Shown here: piece after piece, positions 7,941 through 16,416 of the stretch
Layout: every line of letters begins with the position of its first letter
Position numbering within the stretch: position 1 is the first letter of the stretch
Source: Armatimonadota bacterium
GTDB taxonomy: Bacteria > Sysuimicrobiota > Sysuimicrobiia > Sysuimicrobiales > Humicultoraceae
Length of the DNA stretch: 64,000 nt
Direction: 5' to 3'
NCBI GenBank assembly: GCA_031081585.1
Contig: JAVHLY010000006.1
Location: forward strand, 1-64,000
Translations under genes and position numbers: made by a program
Notes under the pieces: generated by a model
The model's input: only the letters and a program-made list of their open reading frames with translations
Database searches by the model: none
What the model was told of the DNA's origin: nothing

Positions 7941-8774
7941 TCACCCGCCCTCCCGGCGGGGAAACCGGTCGGCAAAGATCGCGTGGATGGCCCGCACAGC
8001 CTCCCCGGACGTGCCCCGCGGTTTCACCTCGAACACCAGGGTCCCGTCGAAGCCCAGCTGGTGGAGATGCCGGTTGAGGTTCACAAAGTTGATCTCCCCG
8101 GTCCCCGGCTCGTGACGTCCGGGGACGTCGGCCACGTGCACGGCGGCCACCCGGTGGTGACACCGCTCCAGCGTCGCCATGAGGTTGCCTCCCGCCTGCT
8201 GCTGGTGGAAGTAGTCGTAGGTCATCGCCAGGGAGGGGTGGTCGACGGCCTCCACGAGGCGCAGGCATTTCTCCGCCGTGTCCAGGAAGTACCCGGGGAC
8301 CGAGACGGGGTTGATGGCCTCCAGCAACAGCACGACCCCGTGGGCCTGGGCCAGCGCGGCGGCCTGCCTCAACCCCTCCACCGCGTTCTCGAAGGCCTCC
8401 GCCTCGGCGAGCGGCCGGGTCGGGGGCACCACCGTCCCGTCCTGGCGGATCTCCTGGACGAAGGCGTGGACGGCCGGACACCCGACACGCCGGGCGCAGG
8501 CCAGGGACTCGGCCAGGCCGTCCAGGTTCGGGGCGTGCTGGGTGCGGTCAATGAGGGAGTAGCGGCGGTTGCCGAAGAAACCGGTAATGACCACGCCGGC
8601 GTGCGCCGCGGCGTCCGCCAGCCGGTCCATCTCCTTGGTGCGCCAGTCCCAGAACTCCACGCCCTGGAACCCCGCCTGGGCCGCCGCCGCCACCCGGTCC
8701 ACCAGCGGGAGCTCCGCGAACAGGAACTCGATGGACGCCGACGTGCCGACCACGGACCCGGGCGGGCGGCTCAT
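7941..8774 (-). CDS. Hydroxypyruvate isomerase family TIM-barrel protein
   Basis: 277 residues, ATG overlapping the permease stop as ATGA. It is an AP-endonuclease-2-like xylose isomerase TIM barrel. The late motif VADVPGRHEPGTGEINF (about 217-233) is characteristic of hydroxypyruvate isomerase (Hyi) and its relatives, and LLLEAINP carries the usual metal-ligand glutamate. Hyi interconverts hydroxypyruvate and tartronate semialdehyde; relatives isomerise 2-keto sugar acids. Its place between the sugar permeases and the E1 genes suggests a step between uptake and oxidative decarboxylation. Confidence 0.83.
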   Translation of the reverse strand: MSRPPGSVVGTSASIEFLFAELPLVDRVAAAAQAGFQGVEFWDWRTKEMDRLADAAAHAGVVITGFFGNRRYSLIDRTQHAPNLDGLAESLACARRVGCPAVHAFVQEIRQDGTVVPPTRPLAEAEAFENAVEGLRQAAALAQAHGVVLLLEAINPVSVPGYFLDTAEKCLRLVEAVDHPSLAMTYDYFHQQQAGGNLMATLERCHHRVAAVHVADVPGRHEPGTGEINFVNLNRHLHQLGFDGTLVFEVKPRGTSGEAVRAIHAIFADRFPRREGG

Positions 8775-9583
8775 CCCTTCAGCCCCGACATGGTGTACGT
8801 GCCGACGATCTCGCGCTGGGCCGCCAGGAACAGGGCCATGGCTGGCACCGTGGCCATGGTGGCCGCCGCCATCAGAGGGCCGAAGAGGGTGCCCCCCTCG
8901 GCGCTGACGAACCGGGCCAGCCCCAGGGGCAGGGTGGTGGCCCGGTCGCGGGCGACCAGCAGCGGCCAGAAGTACTCGTTCCAGTTCTGGATGAAGAAGA
9001 GGATGGCCAGCGCCCCCAGCGCCCCGCGGTTGACCGGCACCACTACCCGCCAGAGGATCTGCCAGCGGGAAGCCCCCTCCAGCGCCGCCGCCTCCTCCAG
9101 GGAGGCGGGGAAGGCCAGGAAGTGCTGGCGCAGGAGGAAGATGCCAAAGGCGCTGGCCAGGTGGGGCACCGCCAGCCCCGGGATGGTGTCGATCCAGCCC
9201 AGGCGGGAAACCAGCAGGAAGTTGGGGATCATCGTGATCTGAAACGGCACCAGCATGGTGCCCACGGTCAGCAGGAAGATCGCCTCCCGCCCGGGCGGGC
9301 GGAGGCGGGCGAAGGCGTAGGCCGCCAGGATGCTGGAGAGCAGCTGCCCCGCCACCACCACGGCCGCCACCGCTAGGCTGTTGACGACGTAGCGCAGCAT
9401 GGGCACCCGGGTCCAGACGTAGCGGAAGTTCTCCAGGGTGGGGGCGGTCGGCCACAGGCTCAACGAACCGAAGACCTCCCGCTCGGTCTTGAACGCCGTG
9501 GTCACCATCCACAGGAGGGGAAACACCTGCAGCGCCGCCGCGGCCAGCACCACGGTGAAGGCCAGGGGGCGGTTAACCCTCAT
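8771..9583 (-). CDS. Carbohydrate ABC transporter permease (MalG/UgpE type)
   Basis: 270 residues with about six membrane helices. The cytoplasmic EAA loop that docks to the ATPase reads EEAAALEGASRWQILWRVVVPVNRGAL (split around residues 168-194). The start FALKTEREVFG-like region and the ending EIVGTYTMSGLKG are typical of MalG-type permeases. It overlaps the MalF-type partner by 11 bases. No ATPase gene accompanies this importer, so a shared MsmK/UgpC-type ATPase elsewhere must energise it. Confidence 0.9.
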   Translation of the reverse strand: MRVNRPLAFTVVLAAAALQVFPLLWMVTTAFKTEREVFGSLSLWPTAPTLENFRYVWTRVPMLRYVVNSLAVAAVVVAGQLLSSILAAYAFARLRPPGREAIFLLTVGTMLVPFQITMIPNFLLVSRLGWIDTIPGLAVPHLASAFGIFLLRQHFLAFPASLEEAAALEGASRWQILWRVVVPVNRGALGALAILFFIQNWNEYFWPLLVARDRATTLPLGLARFVSAEGGTLFGPLMAAATMATVPAMALFLAAQREIVGTYTMSGLKG

Positions 9584-10505
9584 AGTGGACGAACCGCTCC
9601 AGCAGCCGGAACTGCGCCCACGTCGCCCCCAGGAAGGCGACGAACATCACCACCGCCACCGCCGAGGCCAGTCCGGTCTGGAAGAACTGGAACCCGTAGT
9701 CGTAGATCAGGTAGACCAGGTTGGTCGTGCTACGATTGGGGCCGCCGGCGGTGAGGATCTGGATGGGCGTGAAGGTGTGCTGGGCCGTGGCGATGAGCGT
9801 GCTGAGACCGACGAACAGCGTCGTCGGCGAGAGGAGGGGCCAGACCACGTGGCGGAAGGTCTGCCAGGCCGAGGCGCCGTCCGCAGCCGCGGCGTCCAGG
9901 TACTCGGCGGGGATCGCGGCCAGCCCGGCCAGGTAGATCACCAAGTTGTACCCGAAGCTCTTCCAGGCCATGAGCACCACGATGGCCCAGAGGGCCCAGT
10001 CCGGGTCGCTGAGCCAGGAGCGCCCGGGCAACCCCGCCAGCGCCAGGGCCCGGTTGGCCACCCCGTGGATGGGATTGAGGATCCACAGCCAGACCATGCT
10101 GCCCACCGCGAAGGAGACCACGGACGGCGAGAACAGGGCCAGCTTGAGGACCGGCTGCAGCCGGCGGGAGAGCGCCAGCAGGCACACCGCCACGGCCAGG
10201 GGGACGCCGGCGGCCAGAGGGAGCACGGCACCGAAGTACTTGAGGGTGGTCCAGACGGCGCCCCAGAACTCCGCGGAGCGCGCCAGGTCCCGGTAGTTCT
10301 CCAGCCCCAGGTAGGTGCGTGTGGGCGCGATGAGGTTCCAGCGGAAGAGGCTGAGCTCAACGGTCCGGAGGACCGGCCAGTAGGTGAACACCAGCAGCAC
10401 CACCAGCGCCGGAATTGCGTACAGGTAGCCCAGGGGGCCCCTCCCCGTGGCCTCCCAGCTGCGGGGTCGGCGCAGAGCCCACCCGGCGGCCTGGGCGCGC
10501 GTCAC
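9573..10505 (-). CDS. Carbohydrate ABC transporter permease (MalF/UgpA type)
   Basis: 310 residues from a GTG that overlaps the upstream stop as GTGA. Six predicted membrane spans begin at YLYAIPALVVLLVFTYWPVLRTVELS, the usual opening of MalF/UgpA permeases, and the EAA loop is AAAADGASAWQTFRHVVWPLL (about residues 208-228). It forms the heterodimeric channel with the MalG-type partner downstream and receives substrate from the binding protein encoded two genes upstream. A longer upstream frame to 10748 is rejected because it runs through the preceding gene. Confidence 0.9.
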   Translation of the reverse strand: MTRAQAAGWALRRPRSWEATGRGPLGYLYAIPALVVLLVFTYWPVLRTVELSLFRWNLIAPTRTYLGLENYRDLARSAEFWGAVWTTLKYFGAVLPLAAGVPLAVAVCLLALSRRLQPVLKLALFSPSVVSFAVGSMVWLWILNPIHGVANRALALAGLPGRSWLSDPDWALWAIVVLMAWKSFGYNLVIYLAGLAAIPAEYLDAAAADGASAWQTFRHVVWPLLSPTTLFVGLSTLIATAQHTFTPIQILTAGGPNRSTTNLVYLIYDYGFQFFQTGLASAVAVVMFVAFLGATWAQFRLLERFVHYEG

Positions 10506-11302
10506 CGGGCCAGCCACCGGGCCAGCAGTGCCGCGCCCTCCCGCAGCCGGTCCAGGGCCGTGCCGGGCGCGTACTCGAGGACGCACTGACAGCGCGCCGG
10601 CAGCGCGTGCAGCACCGGGTGGAGCGCGGCCCACCCGATGGTCCCGTCGCCGATGGGCAGGTGCCGGTCGGCGACGCCGTCGTTGTCGTGCAGGTGCACG
10701 GCCACGAGGCGGGACGCAAGGGTGCGGAAGGCCTCGGGGAGGTCCCACCCCGCCAGGTAGGCGTGGCCCACGTCCAGGAGGACCCCCGCCGTGTCAGGCA
10801 GCCGGGCAGCCAGGGCTGTGAACTCCTCCTGGTCGCAGACCTCCTGCCCGTGCCAGCCCACGTTCTCCACCGCCAGCACCACGCCGGCCTCGCGGGCCAG
10901 CGGGGCCAGGATCCCGATGGCCTCCTCCGCCCGTCGCAGGCAGGCAGGCCGCGGCAGGCTGGGGTCGCCCCGCCAGCCGACGTGCACCACGACGTAGGCG
11001 GCCTCCAGCCGGTGCGCCCACTCCAGGGCCTGGCGGTAGACGCCCAGCGCGGCCTCGCGGACGGGCGCGGTGTAGCTGGCGATGTTCACGTCCCAGGCGG
11101 GCGGGTGGAGGGAGACGGGGCCGGCGAAGGCGGACCGCGCCCGCCGCACCTCCTCGAAGGCGTCGGCAGCCCACCACTGGGGGCCTTCCATGAAGATCTC
11201 GAGCGCCGGGATGCCGGTCCGTGCCAGCGCCTGCAGCCCCGCCCCGATCGGCTCGGTGAGGACGGCAAACTGCGACACGGCCAGGCCGGGCCCGCTGGGC
11301 AT
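10502..11302 (-). CDS. Sugar phosphate isomerase/epimerase-like TIM-barrel protein
   Basis: 266 residues, four bases after the binding-protein gene and overlapping the MalF-type gene. It belongs to the xylose isomerase-like TIM-barrel family (AP endonuclease 2 fold): metal-site residues appear as LAVENVGWHG (Glu), LLDVGHAYLAGWD (Asp and His) and VAVHLHDNDGVADRHLPIGDG (His, Asp). This pattern is common in IolE/IolI, sugar epimerases and uncharacterised catabolic proteins. It probably acts on the imported carbohydrate; the reaction is unknown. Confidence 0.78.
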   Translation of the reverse strand: MPSGPGLAVSQFAVLTEPIGAGLQALARTGIPALEIFMEGPQWWAADAFEEVRRARSAFAGPVSLHPPAWDVNIASYTAPVREAALGVYRQALEWAHRLEAAYVVVHVGWRGDPSLPRPACLRRAEEAIGILAPLAREAGVVLAVENVGWHGQEVCDQEEFTALAARLPDTAGVLLDVGHAYLAGWDLPEAFRTLASRLVAVHLHDNDGVADRHLPIGDGTIGWAALHPVLHALPARCQCVLEYAPGTALDRLREGAALLARWLAR

Positions 11303-11306
11303 GGGC

Positions 11307-12578
11307 TCAGCGCCCGACCAGGTCGGTGATGCGCGCCTGCGCCTCGTCCAGGGCCTGGGCGACGGGCGTGCGGCCGCTCAGGATGGCCGTCACCGCGTCG
11401 AGGATGGCGCGCTCGGCCTGGGGCCCCTGGCTGCCGGGGAAGTTGGTCCACCGCACCACGGCGTCCAGCGTCTCCAGAGCCGGCCGGGCCAGCGGGTTGA
11501 GGGGGCGCACCTTCTGCGCCTCCACCATGCGCCGCAGCGGGGAGAGGTACCCCAGCCCGGTGGTCCACCGGCTCAACCCGTCCGCGGAGACCAGGTAGCG
11601 GATCAGCTTCCACGCGGCCTCCTGCTGCCGCGGGTCGAGGGCGAAGACGAAGAGGTTGTTGCCGCCGGCGACGACGCGGCGCGGGCGCGTCCCGAAGGTG
11701 GGGAAGGCCGCCGTCCGGAGCGTGAAGCGCGCGCTGCGCTGGAAGTTCTCCAGGTTGGCGATGGAGGCCACGTGCATGGCGATCTCTCCGCGCAGGAAGC
11801 TCGCCTGCGCTTCGTCGGAGGTGGCCAGCGGCGTGACCCGGTGGACGTTGACCAGGTCGCTGTAGAACTGGAGCGCCTCGCGGTTGGCCGGGGCGTTCAC
11901 CGTCACCCGGCGGTTGTCGAGGCTCATGAACGCGCCCCCGGCGGACTCCACCAGCGACTGGATGACGAACGTGTCCCGGTTCCACAGGAAGACCCCGAAC
12001 TTGCCCGTCCTGGCCCGAATGGCCAGAGCCGCCTGGAGCACCTCTTCCCACGTCGCCGGGGGGCGGTCAGGGTCCAGGCCGGCGGCCCGGAAGAGGTCCG
12101 CGTTGTAGAACATGACGGGGACGCTCAGGCTGTAGGGGATGCCGTGCTGCCGCCCGTGCTTCTGCCCGAAGGCCACCACCCGGGGCGCGAACCCGGCCAG
12201 CAGCTCCTTCCAGCCCGGGAACTCCTGGGCGGGCTTGTGTGGAAAGGTGTCGATGACGAACTCCGTGAAGTTGTAGCCGATCACGGCCACGGCCGGAGGG
12301 GTCCGGGCGGCGATGGCAGCCTGGAGGCTCTGCAGCAGGCCGATGTAGCCGCCCGGCTGCAGGCGCTCGACGACGCGCACGCTGCCCTGGGACTCGTTGA
12401 ACCGGCTCACGACGCTGCGCAGGACCGGGCCGCCGAAGGTCTCGGAGAAGATGTGCCAGTACTCGATGGTGATGCCGCCTGCCGGCGCCCCCCCGGTCGG
12501 TCGCACCCCCCAGACCCCCGGGAGCAACAGCGCCAGCGCCATGGCCAGCACCACCCCGATGCCGCGTGTCGACCTCAT
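11307..12578 (-). CDS. Carbohydrate ABC transporter substrate-binding protein
   Basis: 423 residues; the ATG is preceded by a long GGGGAGGGGGGAAGGG ribosome site. An N-terminal signal peptide (GIGVVLAMALALLLPGVWG) is followed by the UgpB/MalE-type core: ITIEYWHIFSETFGGPVLRSVVSRFNES and, near the middle, GIPYSLSVPVMFYNADLFRAAGLDPDRPP-like sequence, the classic extracellular solute-binding family 1 pattern. The membrane anchor cysteine of lipoproteins is not evident. It delivers substrate to the two permeases two genes downstream. Glycerol-3-phosphate/oligosaccharide-like ligands are usual for this family. Confidence 0.92.
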   Translation of the reverse strand: MRSTRGIGVVLAMALALLLPGVWGVRPTGGAPAGGITIEYWHIFSETFGGPVLRSVVSRFNESQGSVRVVERLQPGGYIGLLQSLQAAIAARTPPAVAVIGYNFTEFVIDTFPHKPAQEFPGWKELLAGFAPRVVAFGQKHGRQHGIPYSLSVPVMFYNADLFRAAGLDPDRPPATWEEVLQAALAIRARTGKFGVFLWNRDTFVIQSLVESAGGAFMSLDNRRVTVNAPANREALQFYSDLVNVHRVTPLATSDEAQASFLRGEIAMHVASIANLENFQRSARFTLRTAAFPTFGTRPRRVVAGGNNLFVFALDPRQQEAAWKLIRYLVSADGLSRWTTGLGYLSPLRRMVEAQKVRPLNPLARPALETLDAVVRWTNFPGSQGPQAERAILDAVTAILSGRTPVAQALDEAQARITDLVGR

Positions 12579-12598
12579 GATCCCTTCCCCCCTCCCCC

Positions 12599-13375
12599 TC
12601 AGGTCATCACCAACCCGCCGTCCACGTGGATGGCGTGGCCGGTGATGTAGGCCCCGTCCGGTCCGCACAGGAAGGCCACCACGCCGGCCACGTCCTCGGG
12701 CGTCCCCAGGCGCCCCAGCGGGATCTGTCCCGGCCGCTCCCGCAGGAACGTCCCTGGCGCCCGCCCGTCGCGCGCCGTGACCGCGGCGTCCACCTCTTCC
12801 AACATGCGGGTGTGAATGTTGCCCGGGCAGACGGCGTTCACCGTGATGCGATGCGGCGCCAGCTCGACCGCCAACGCCCGGGTCAGGCCCAGGAGCCCGG
12901 TCTTGGACGCCACGTAGGCCACGTCTTGGCCGAAGGCCGTCTTGCTGGAGATGGAGGCCATGTTGACGATGGTGCCCTGCCCGCGGGCGAGCATATCCGG
13001 GACCACCGCGCGTGCGCACAGCAGCGGACCCGTGAGGTTGACCGCCAGGCTCTGGTGCCAGTCCTCCAGGGGGAAGCCCAGCAGGGGCGTGCGGCGGTAG
13101 ACTCCGGCGTTATTGACCAGGATGTCGATGGGCCCCAGCGCCTCCCGGGCGTCGCGGCAGGCCCGGGCGATGCTCGCCTCGTCGCGCACATCGAGCCGGG
13201 TCGCGATGGCCCGCCCGCCGGCGCGGGTGATCTCCGCGGCCACGCCCGCGGCGCTGTCTTCCTCGATATCCGCCACGACCACGGCCCCCCCGTCCCGCGC
13301 CAGCCGCAGCGCGATCCCCCGGCCGATCCCCCGACCGGCTCCCGTCACCAGGGCGACCCGCCCCGCCAGCGTCAC
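12599..13375 (-). CDS. Short-chain dehydrogenase/reductase (classical SDR)
   Basis: 258 residues. The GTG start overlaps the IclR stop as GTGA and has GGAGGG at ideal spacing; an ATG 19 codons upstream inside iclR is less likely. The NAD(P) motif TGAGRGIG, structural NNAG, catalytic serine region MASISSK, YVASK (Tyr-x3-Lys) and PGNIHT are all present. The aspartate in VVADIEED at the end of the second strand favours NAD(H). It probably oxidises a sugar alcohol or related polyol in the IclR-governed pathway. Confidence 0.9.
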   Translation of the reverse strand: MTLAGRVALVTGAGRGIGRGIALRLARDGGAVVVADIEEDSAAGVAAEITRAGGRAIATRLDVRDEASIARACRDAREALGPIDILVNNAGVYRRTPLLGFPLEDWHQSLAVNLTGPLLCARAVVPDMLARGQGTIVNMASISSKTAFGQDVAYVASKTGLLGLTRALAVELAPHRITVNAVCPGNIHTRMLEEVDAAVTARDGRAPGTFLRERPGQIPLGRLGTPEDVAGVVAFLCGPDGAYITGHAIHVDGGLVMT

Positions 13376-14232
13376 CGACGCCCTCCGACCGGGCGCCGGC
13401 GGCCGGCCCCCCGACCGCTCCCTGTCCGCCACCGGTCCGCCGTCAGGTGGCGCCGCCCACCCGTCCGGCCGGCCGGGTGACCCAGCTCCTCAGAGAGGCG
13501 CGCCGCCGTTTCCACCACCACCCGGGCCAGCGGCGGGATCCGCCCGGACGGGATGTCGGCCGCGATCCCCGAGATCCCGATGGAGGCCACGACCTCGCCA
13601 CCCCTGCCCCGGACCGGCGCGGCGATGCAGCGGATGTTGCGGTGGAACTCCTCGTCGTCCACGGCGTAGCCCTGGCGGCGAACGACCGCCAGGTGCCGCT
13701 CCAGCGACGGCAGCGTCACGCGGGTCTTGGGTGTGAACTTGGTCAGTCGGGCGTCGGCCAGCACGGCGCGCAGCCTGTCCGGCGGCAGACCCGCCAGCAG
13801 GGCCTTGCCCACGGCGGTGCAGTGCGCGGGGGCGACGTGACCGATGCCGATGTCCACCTGGACGCGGGAGGGCCCCTTCTCCTGGCCGACGTAGACGGTC
13901 CACAGCGGGTTCTCTGGCGCCAGCACCGCCAGGTGGGCGCTCTGCCCGGTCCGCGTCACCAACGCGGCCAGGTACGGCCGCGCGCGCTGGGGGAGGTCCA
14001 TGCGGGAGAGCACCCGCGCCGACAGGGTCAGCAGGCCGGCGTCCAGGTCGTACCGGCGAGTCTGCGGGTCCTGGCGCACGTAGCCCCGCCGGCTCCAGGC
14101 CGCCAGGATACGGAAGACCGTGGCCTTGTCCAGGCGCAGGACGCGGGTCAGCTCGGACACCCCCAGCGGCCCCTCGCTGGCCACCAGCGCCTCGATGACC
14201 GCCAGCGCCCGCTCCAACGTCCGCGTGCGCAC
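13372..14232 (-). CDS. IclR-family transcriptional regulator
   Basis: 286 residues. An N-terminal winged helix-turn-helix (about 1-65: LERALAVIEALVASEGPLGVSEL, then ATVFRILAAWSRRGYV) is followed by the IclR effector-binding GAF-like domain with GHVAPAHCTAVGKALLA and the late GEVVASIGISG. The first gene of the leftward carbohydrate/dehydrogenase run, it is probably its effector-responsive, autoregulated switch. The start is uncertain: the GTG used here has AGGAGG almost touching it, and an in-frame TTG five codons later has better spacing. The C-terminal tail is unusually arginine-rich. Confidence 0.88.
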   Translation of the reverse strand: MRTRTLERALAVIEALVASEGPLGVSELTRVLRLDKATVFRILAAWSRRGYVRQDPQTRRYDLDAGLLTLSARVLSRMDLPQRARPYLAALVTRTGQSAHLAVLAPENPLWTVYVGQEKGPSRVQVDIGIGHVAPAHCTAVGKALLAGLPPDRLRAVLADARLTKFTPKTRVTLPSLERHLAVVRRQGYAVDDEEFHRNIRCIAAPVRGRGGEVVASIGISGIAADIPSGRIPPLARVVVETAARLSEELGHPAGRTGGRRHLTADRWRTGSGRGAGRRRPVGGRR

Positions 14233-14245
14233 CCCTCCTGGGTGG

Positions 14246-14274
14246 TCTGTTTTATTGAGCGCAACTCTGTTTCA
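14246..14274. promoter_or_regulatory. Candidate IclR operator: 9-bp direct repeat, two helical turns apart
   Basis: In the 161-base AT-richer gap in front of iclR, TCTGTTTTA (14246-14254) and TCTGTTTCA (14266-14274) are repeated 20 bases apart in the same orientation. The placement just upstream of the iclR start suits an autoregulatory site. Only placement and repetition support this. Confidence 0.35.
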
Positions 14275-14393
14275 CTTCTTCCCGAACAAATACCTCTTCG
14301 ACACCCGGGCGGGTCCCTTCCTCCTCCCGCGCCCCTACCCCCGCACGCCGGGACGGCGCGGCGGCTCCGACCTCTTCCGCCGTGGGCCGCGGC

Positions 14394-15743
14394 TCAGTAC
14401 GACCGCAGGACCCGACCCGCCGGCGGTCCGATGACCTCCCCGTCGCGGAAGACCACGCGCCCCCCCTTGATGGTCGTCGTCGGCCAGCCGCGCAGGCGCA
14501 TGCCATTGGCCGCGGTTTTGAACCGCGAGACCGTGGTCTGCGGGCTCACCACCCGCTCCCGGTCCATGTCGACCAGCACCAGGTCGGCGTCCTTGCCGAC
14601 GGCGATGGCCCCCTTGCGGTCGTCGATGTGGTAGAGGCGGGCGGGGGTGAGACAGGCCACCCGGACCAGGTCCTGCAGGGTGATCCGCCCCCGGTGCACG
14701 CCCTCCGAGAGGAGCAGGGGCAAGGCCACCTCGATCCCCGGCATGCCGGCGGTGGCCTGCCAGAGGTCGTCGGTCTCGTGCTTCTCACACGAGATGTGGT
14801 CGGTACCGACGGTGGCGATGGCCCCGGAGCGCACCCCCGCCCACAGCCGCTCGCCGTTGGTGCGGTCGCGCAACGGCGGGTTCATCTTGCCGATGGCGCC
14901 GATCCGCGGTCCCGCCTCTTCCGGAAAGACCGTGAGGAACTGCACCAGCGTCTCCAGGATCAAGGGGCGCTGGGTCCACCGCTGCGCCGCCTCGATGCCC
15001 TCGGCGGCCGCCAGGTGCAGGACGACCGCGCGGCAGCCGGTGAGCTCGCTGAGGTAGGCCATCGTGTGGATGTCCGCCACCTCGCAGAAGGCCGGTCGGG
15101 CGTCGGTCCACGCCTGCAGGTCCCGCCGGCCCGTGCGCTGGACGGCCGGCAGCGTGTAGCGGATGATCTCGACGTCTTCGCAGTGGAGGGCGCAGAGGGC
15201 GTCGATCTGCGCGCACTGCCGCATGGTCAGGTAGGCGTCACCGTCGTCCAGGGGTTCGATGTCCAGCTCCGCCACGGCCCGGACACGGTAGTCCAGGTGC
15301 AGCTTGTAACAGAGGACCCCGAACCGCTCCCGGTACTGGGGAATCTCGTCGATGTGGCGGCGGTTCTGGATCTGAAGGTGGAAGACGACGTCGCAGTGAG
15401 AGCGCGCGGCCACCACCTGCTCCCAGGCCGGATAGACTTCCAGGTACGACGCCTTGGCGCGGGCGTGGGGCATCATCACCGTCGTGCCGCCCGCCACGGC
15501 CGCGGCGCTGGTCTGCTCCACGTCCACCTCGAAGGGGTAGTGGACCCCGAGGTGGATGTGGGGCTCCACCCGGCCCGGCAGCAGCACCTGCCCGCGCCCC
15601 TCCAGGACCTCCTCAGCTGCAGGGCCGTCCCCCTCGTCGCCCATGGCCACGATGCGCCCTCCCCGCACGGCCACCCAGCCCCGGAAGGTCAGGTCGGGGG
15701 TCACCACGTGGCAGTCGCGGACCACCAGATCGACTCGCGCCAT
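14394..15743 (-). CDS. Hydantoinase/dihydropyrimidinase-family amidohydrolase
   Basis: 449 residues, ATG with GGAGGAGG 6 bases upstream. The cyclic amidohydrolase metal site is nearly complete: HIH at 62-64 (VEPHIHLG), the carboxylated lysine in CYKLH (K147), H187 in LHCED, a later histidine in VVLHLAA and the aspartate in VGTDH. The usual DxHxH is here PHIH. The family opens cyclic amides (hydantoins, dihydropyrimidines, allantoin). It closes the FadR-led half of the island, next to an isochorismatase-fold hydrolase able in principle to cut the ring-opened carbamoyl product. The natural ring is unknown; the gap to iclR is 161 bases. Confidence 0.85.
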   Translation of the reverse strand: MARVDLVVRDCHVVTPDLTFRGWVAVRGGRIVAMGDEGDGPAAEEVLEGRGQVLLPGRVEPHIHLGVHYPFEVDVEQTSAAAVAGGTTVMMPHARAKASYLEVYPAWEQVVAARSHCDVVFHLQIQNRRHIDEIPQYRERFGVLCYKLHLDYRVRAVAELDIEPLDDGDAYLTMRQCAQIDALCALHCEDVEIIRYTLPAVQRTGRRDLQAWTDARPAFCEVADIHTMAYLSELTGCRAVVLHLAAAEGIEAAQRWTQRPLILETLVQFLTVFPEEAGPRIGAIGKMNPPLRDRTNGERLWAGVRSGAIATVGTDHISCEKHETDDLWQATAGMPGIEVALPLLLSEGVHRGRITLQDLVRVACLTPARLYHIDDRKGAIAVGKDADLVLVDMDRERVVSPQTTVSRFKTAANGMRLRGWPTTTIKGGRVVFRDGEVIGPPAGRVLRSY

Positions 15744-15774
15744 CGCTGCCTCCTCCCGGACCCGTCCCCCCGCC

Positions 15775-16416
15775 TCAGGATCCCGGTGCGGGCGCGGGGG
15801 ACGCGGCCAGCATCTCCAGGACCTGGTCGGAGGTCACCACCAGACCGCAGTAGTGCGCCCAGACGGCCAGGGCCATCTCGTGCCAGTCGCGGCGGATGCC
15901 GCCGATGCAGTCCGCGACGATGAGGAGGTCGTAGTCGCGCATGTACGCCTCGCGGACGGAGGTGTCGATACAGGCGTTGGTGGTGGTCCCGGTGACCAGG
16001 AGCGTGCGCCGGCCGAGAATGCGCAGCAGCACCTCGAGGCGCGTCCCGTAGAAGACGCTGAACTTGTGCTTCTCGATGACGTGGCTGCGCCCGTCCAACA
16101 GCGGCTTGAGCTCGTCGGCGATCTCCGCATCCCACGTGCCGGGCTGGCAGGCGATCCGGGCCCGCTTCTGGGTATGGGGCTGGATGCGGTGCAGGGTGCG
16201 GGTGCGGTCCTCGGGCAGGTGGTGCTGCACGGTCCAGATGTCGGGGATCGCCCGGGCCTTGCAGGCCTCGATGAGGCGCCGCAACGGCGGGAGGATGGCC
16301 GAGAGCAGTGTGGTGTCCACGCCGCTCAGCCCCAGGGTGCCCTGGGGGTGCAGGAAGGCGTTCTGGGCGTCGATGACCAGCAGCGCCGTATCGTTTACAT
16401 CGAGGGTGTAGTCCAT
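15775..16416 (-). CDS. Isochorismatase-fold cysteine hydrolase (N-carbamoylsarcosine amidase-like)
   Basis: 213 residues, ATG with GGAGGAG upstream. The catalytic triad is visible: D16 in VIDAQNAF, K116 in VIEKHKFSVF and C149 in TGTTTNACIDTS, with the cis-peptide GTTTN turn. The TTTNACID wording is typical of the N-carbamoylsarcosine amidase/ureidoacrylate amidase branch rather than nicotinamidase. It overlaps the upstream deaminase-like gene by 22 bases. A likely job is hydrolysis of a carbamoyl or amide group released by the neighbouring hydantoinase, which is inference from context. Confidence 0.85.
   Translation of the reverse strand: MDYTLDVNDTALLVIDAQNAFLHPQGTLGLSGVDTTLLSAILPPLRRLIEACKARAIPDIWTVQHHLPEDRTRTLHRIQPHTQKRARIACQPGTWDAEIADELKPLLDGRSHVIEKHKFSVFYGTRLEVLLRILGRRTLLVTGTTTNACIDTSVREAYMRDYDLLIVADCIGGIRRDWHEMALAVWAHYCGLVVTSDQVLEMLAASPAPAPGS

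Noticed and set aside
5899-8481. An 860-codon frame suggesting a fused E1 beta with a long N-terminus.
   Set aside because: The upstream 520 codons are low-complexity shadow of E1 alpha and the isomerase gene. The real start at 6918 overlaps the E1 alpha stop as ATGA.
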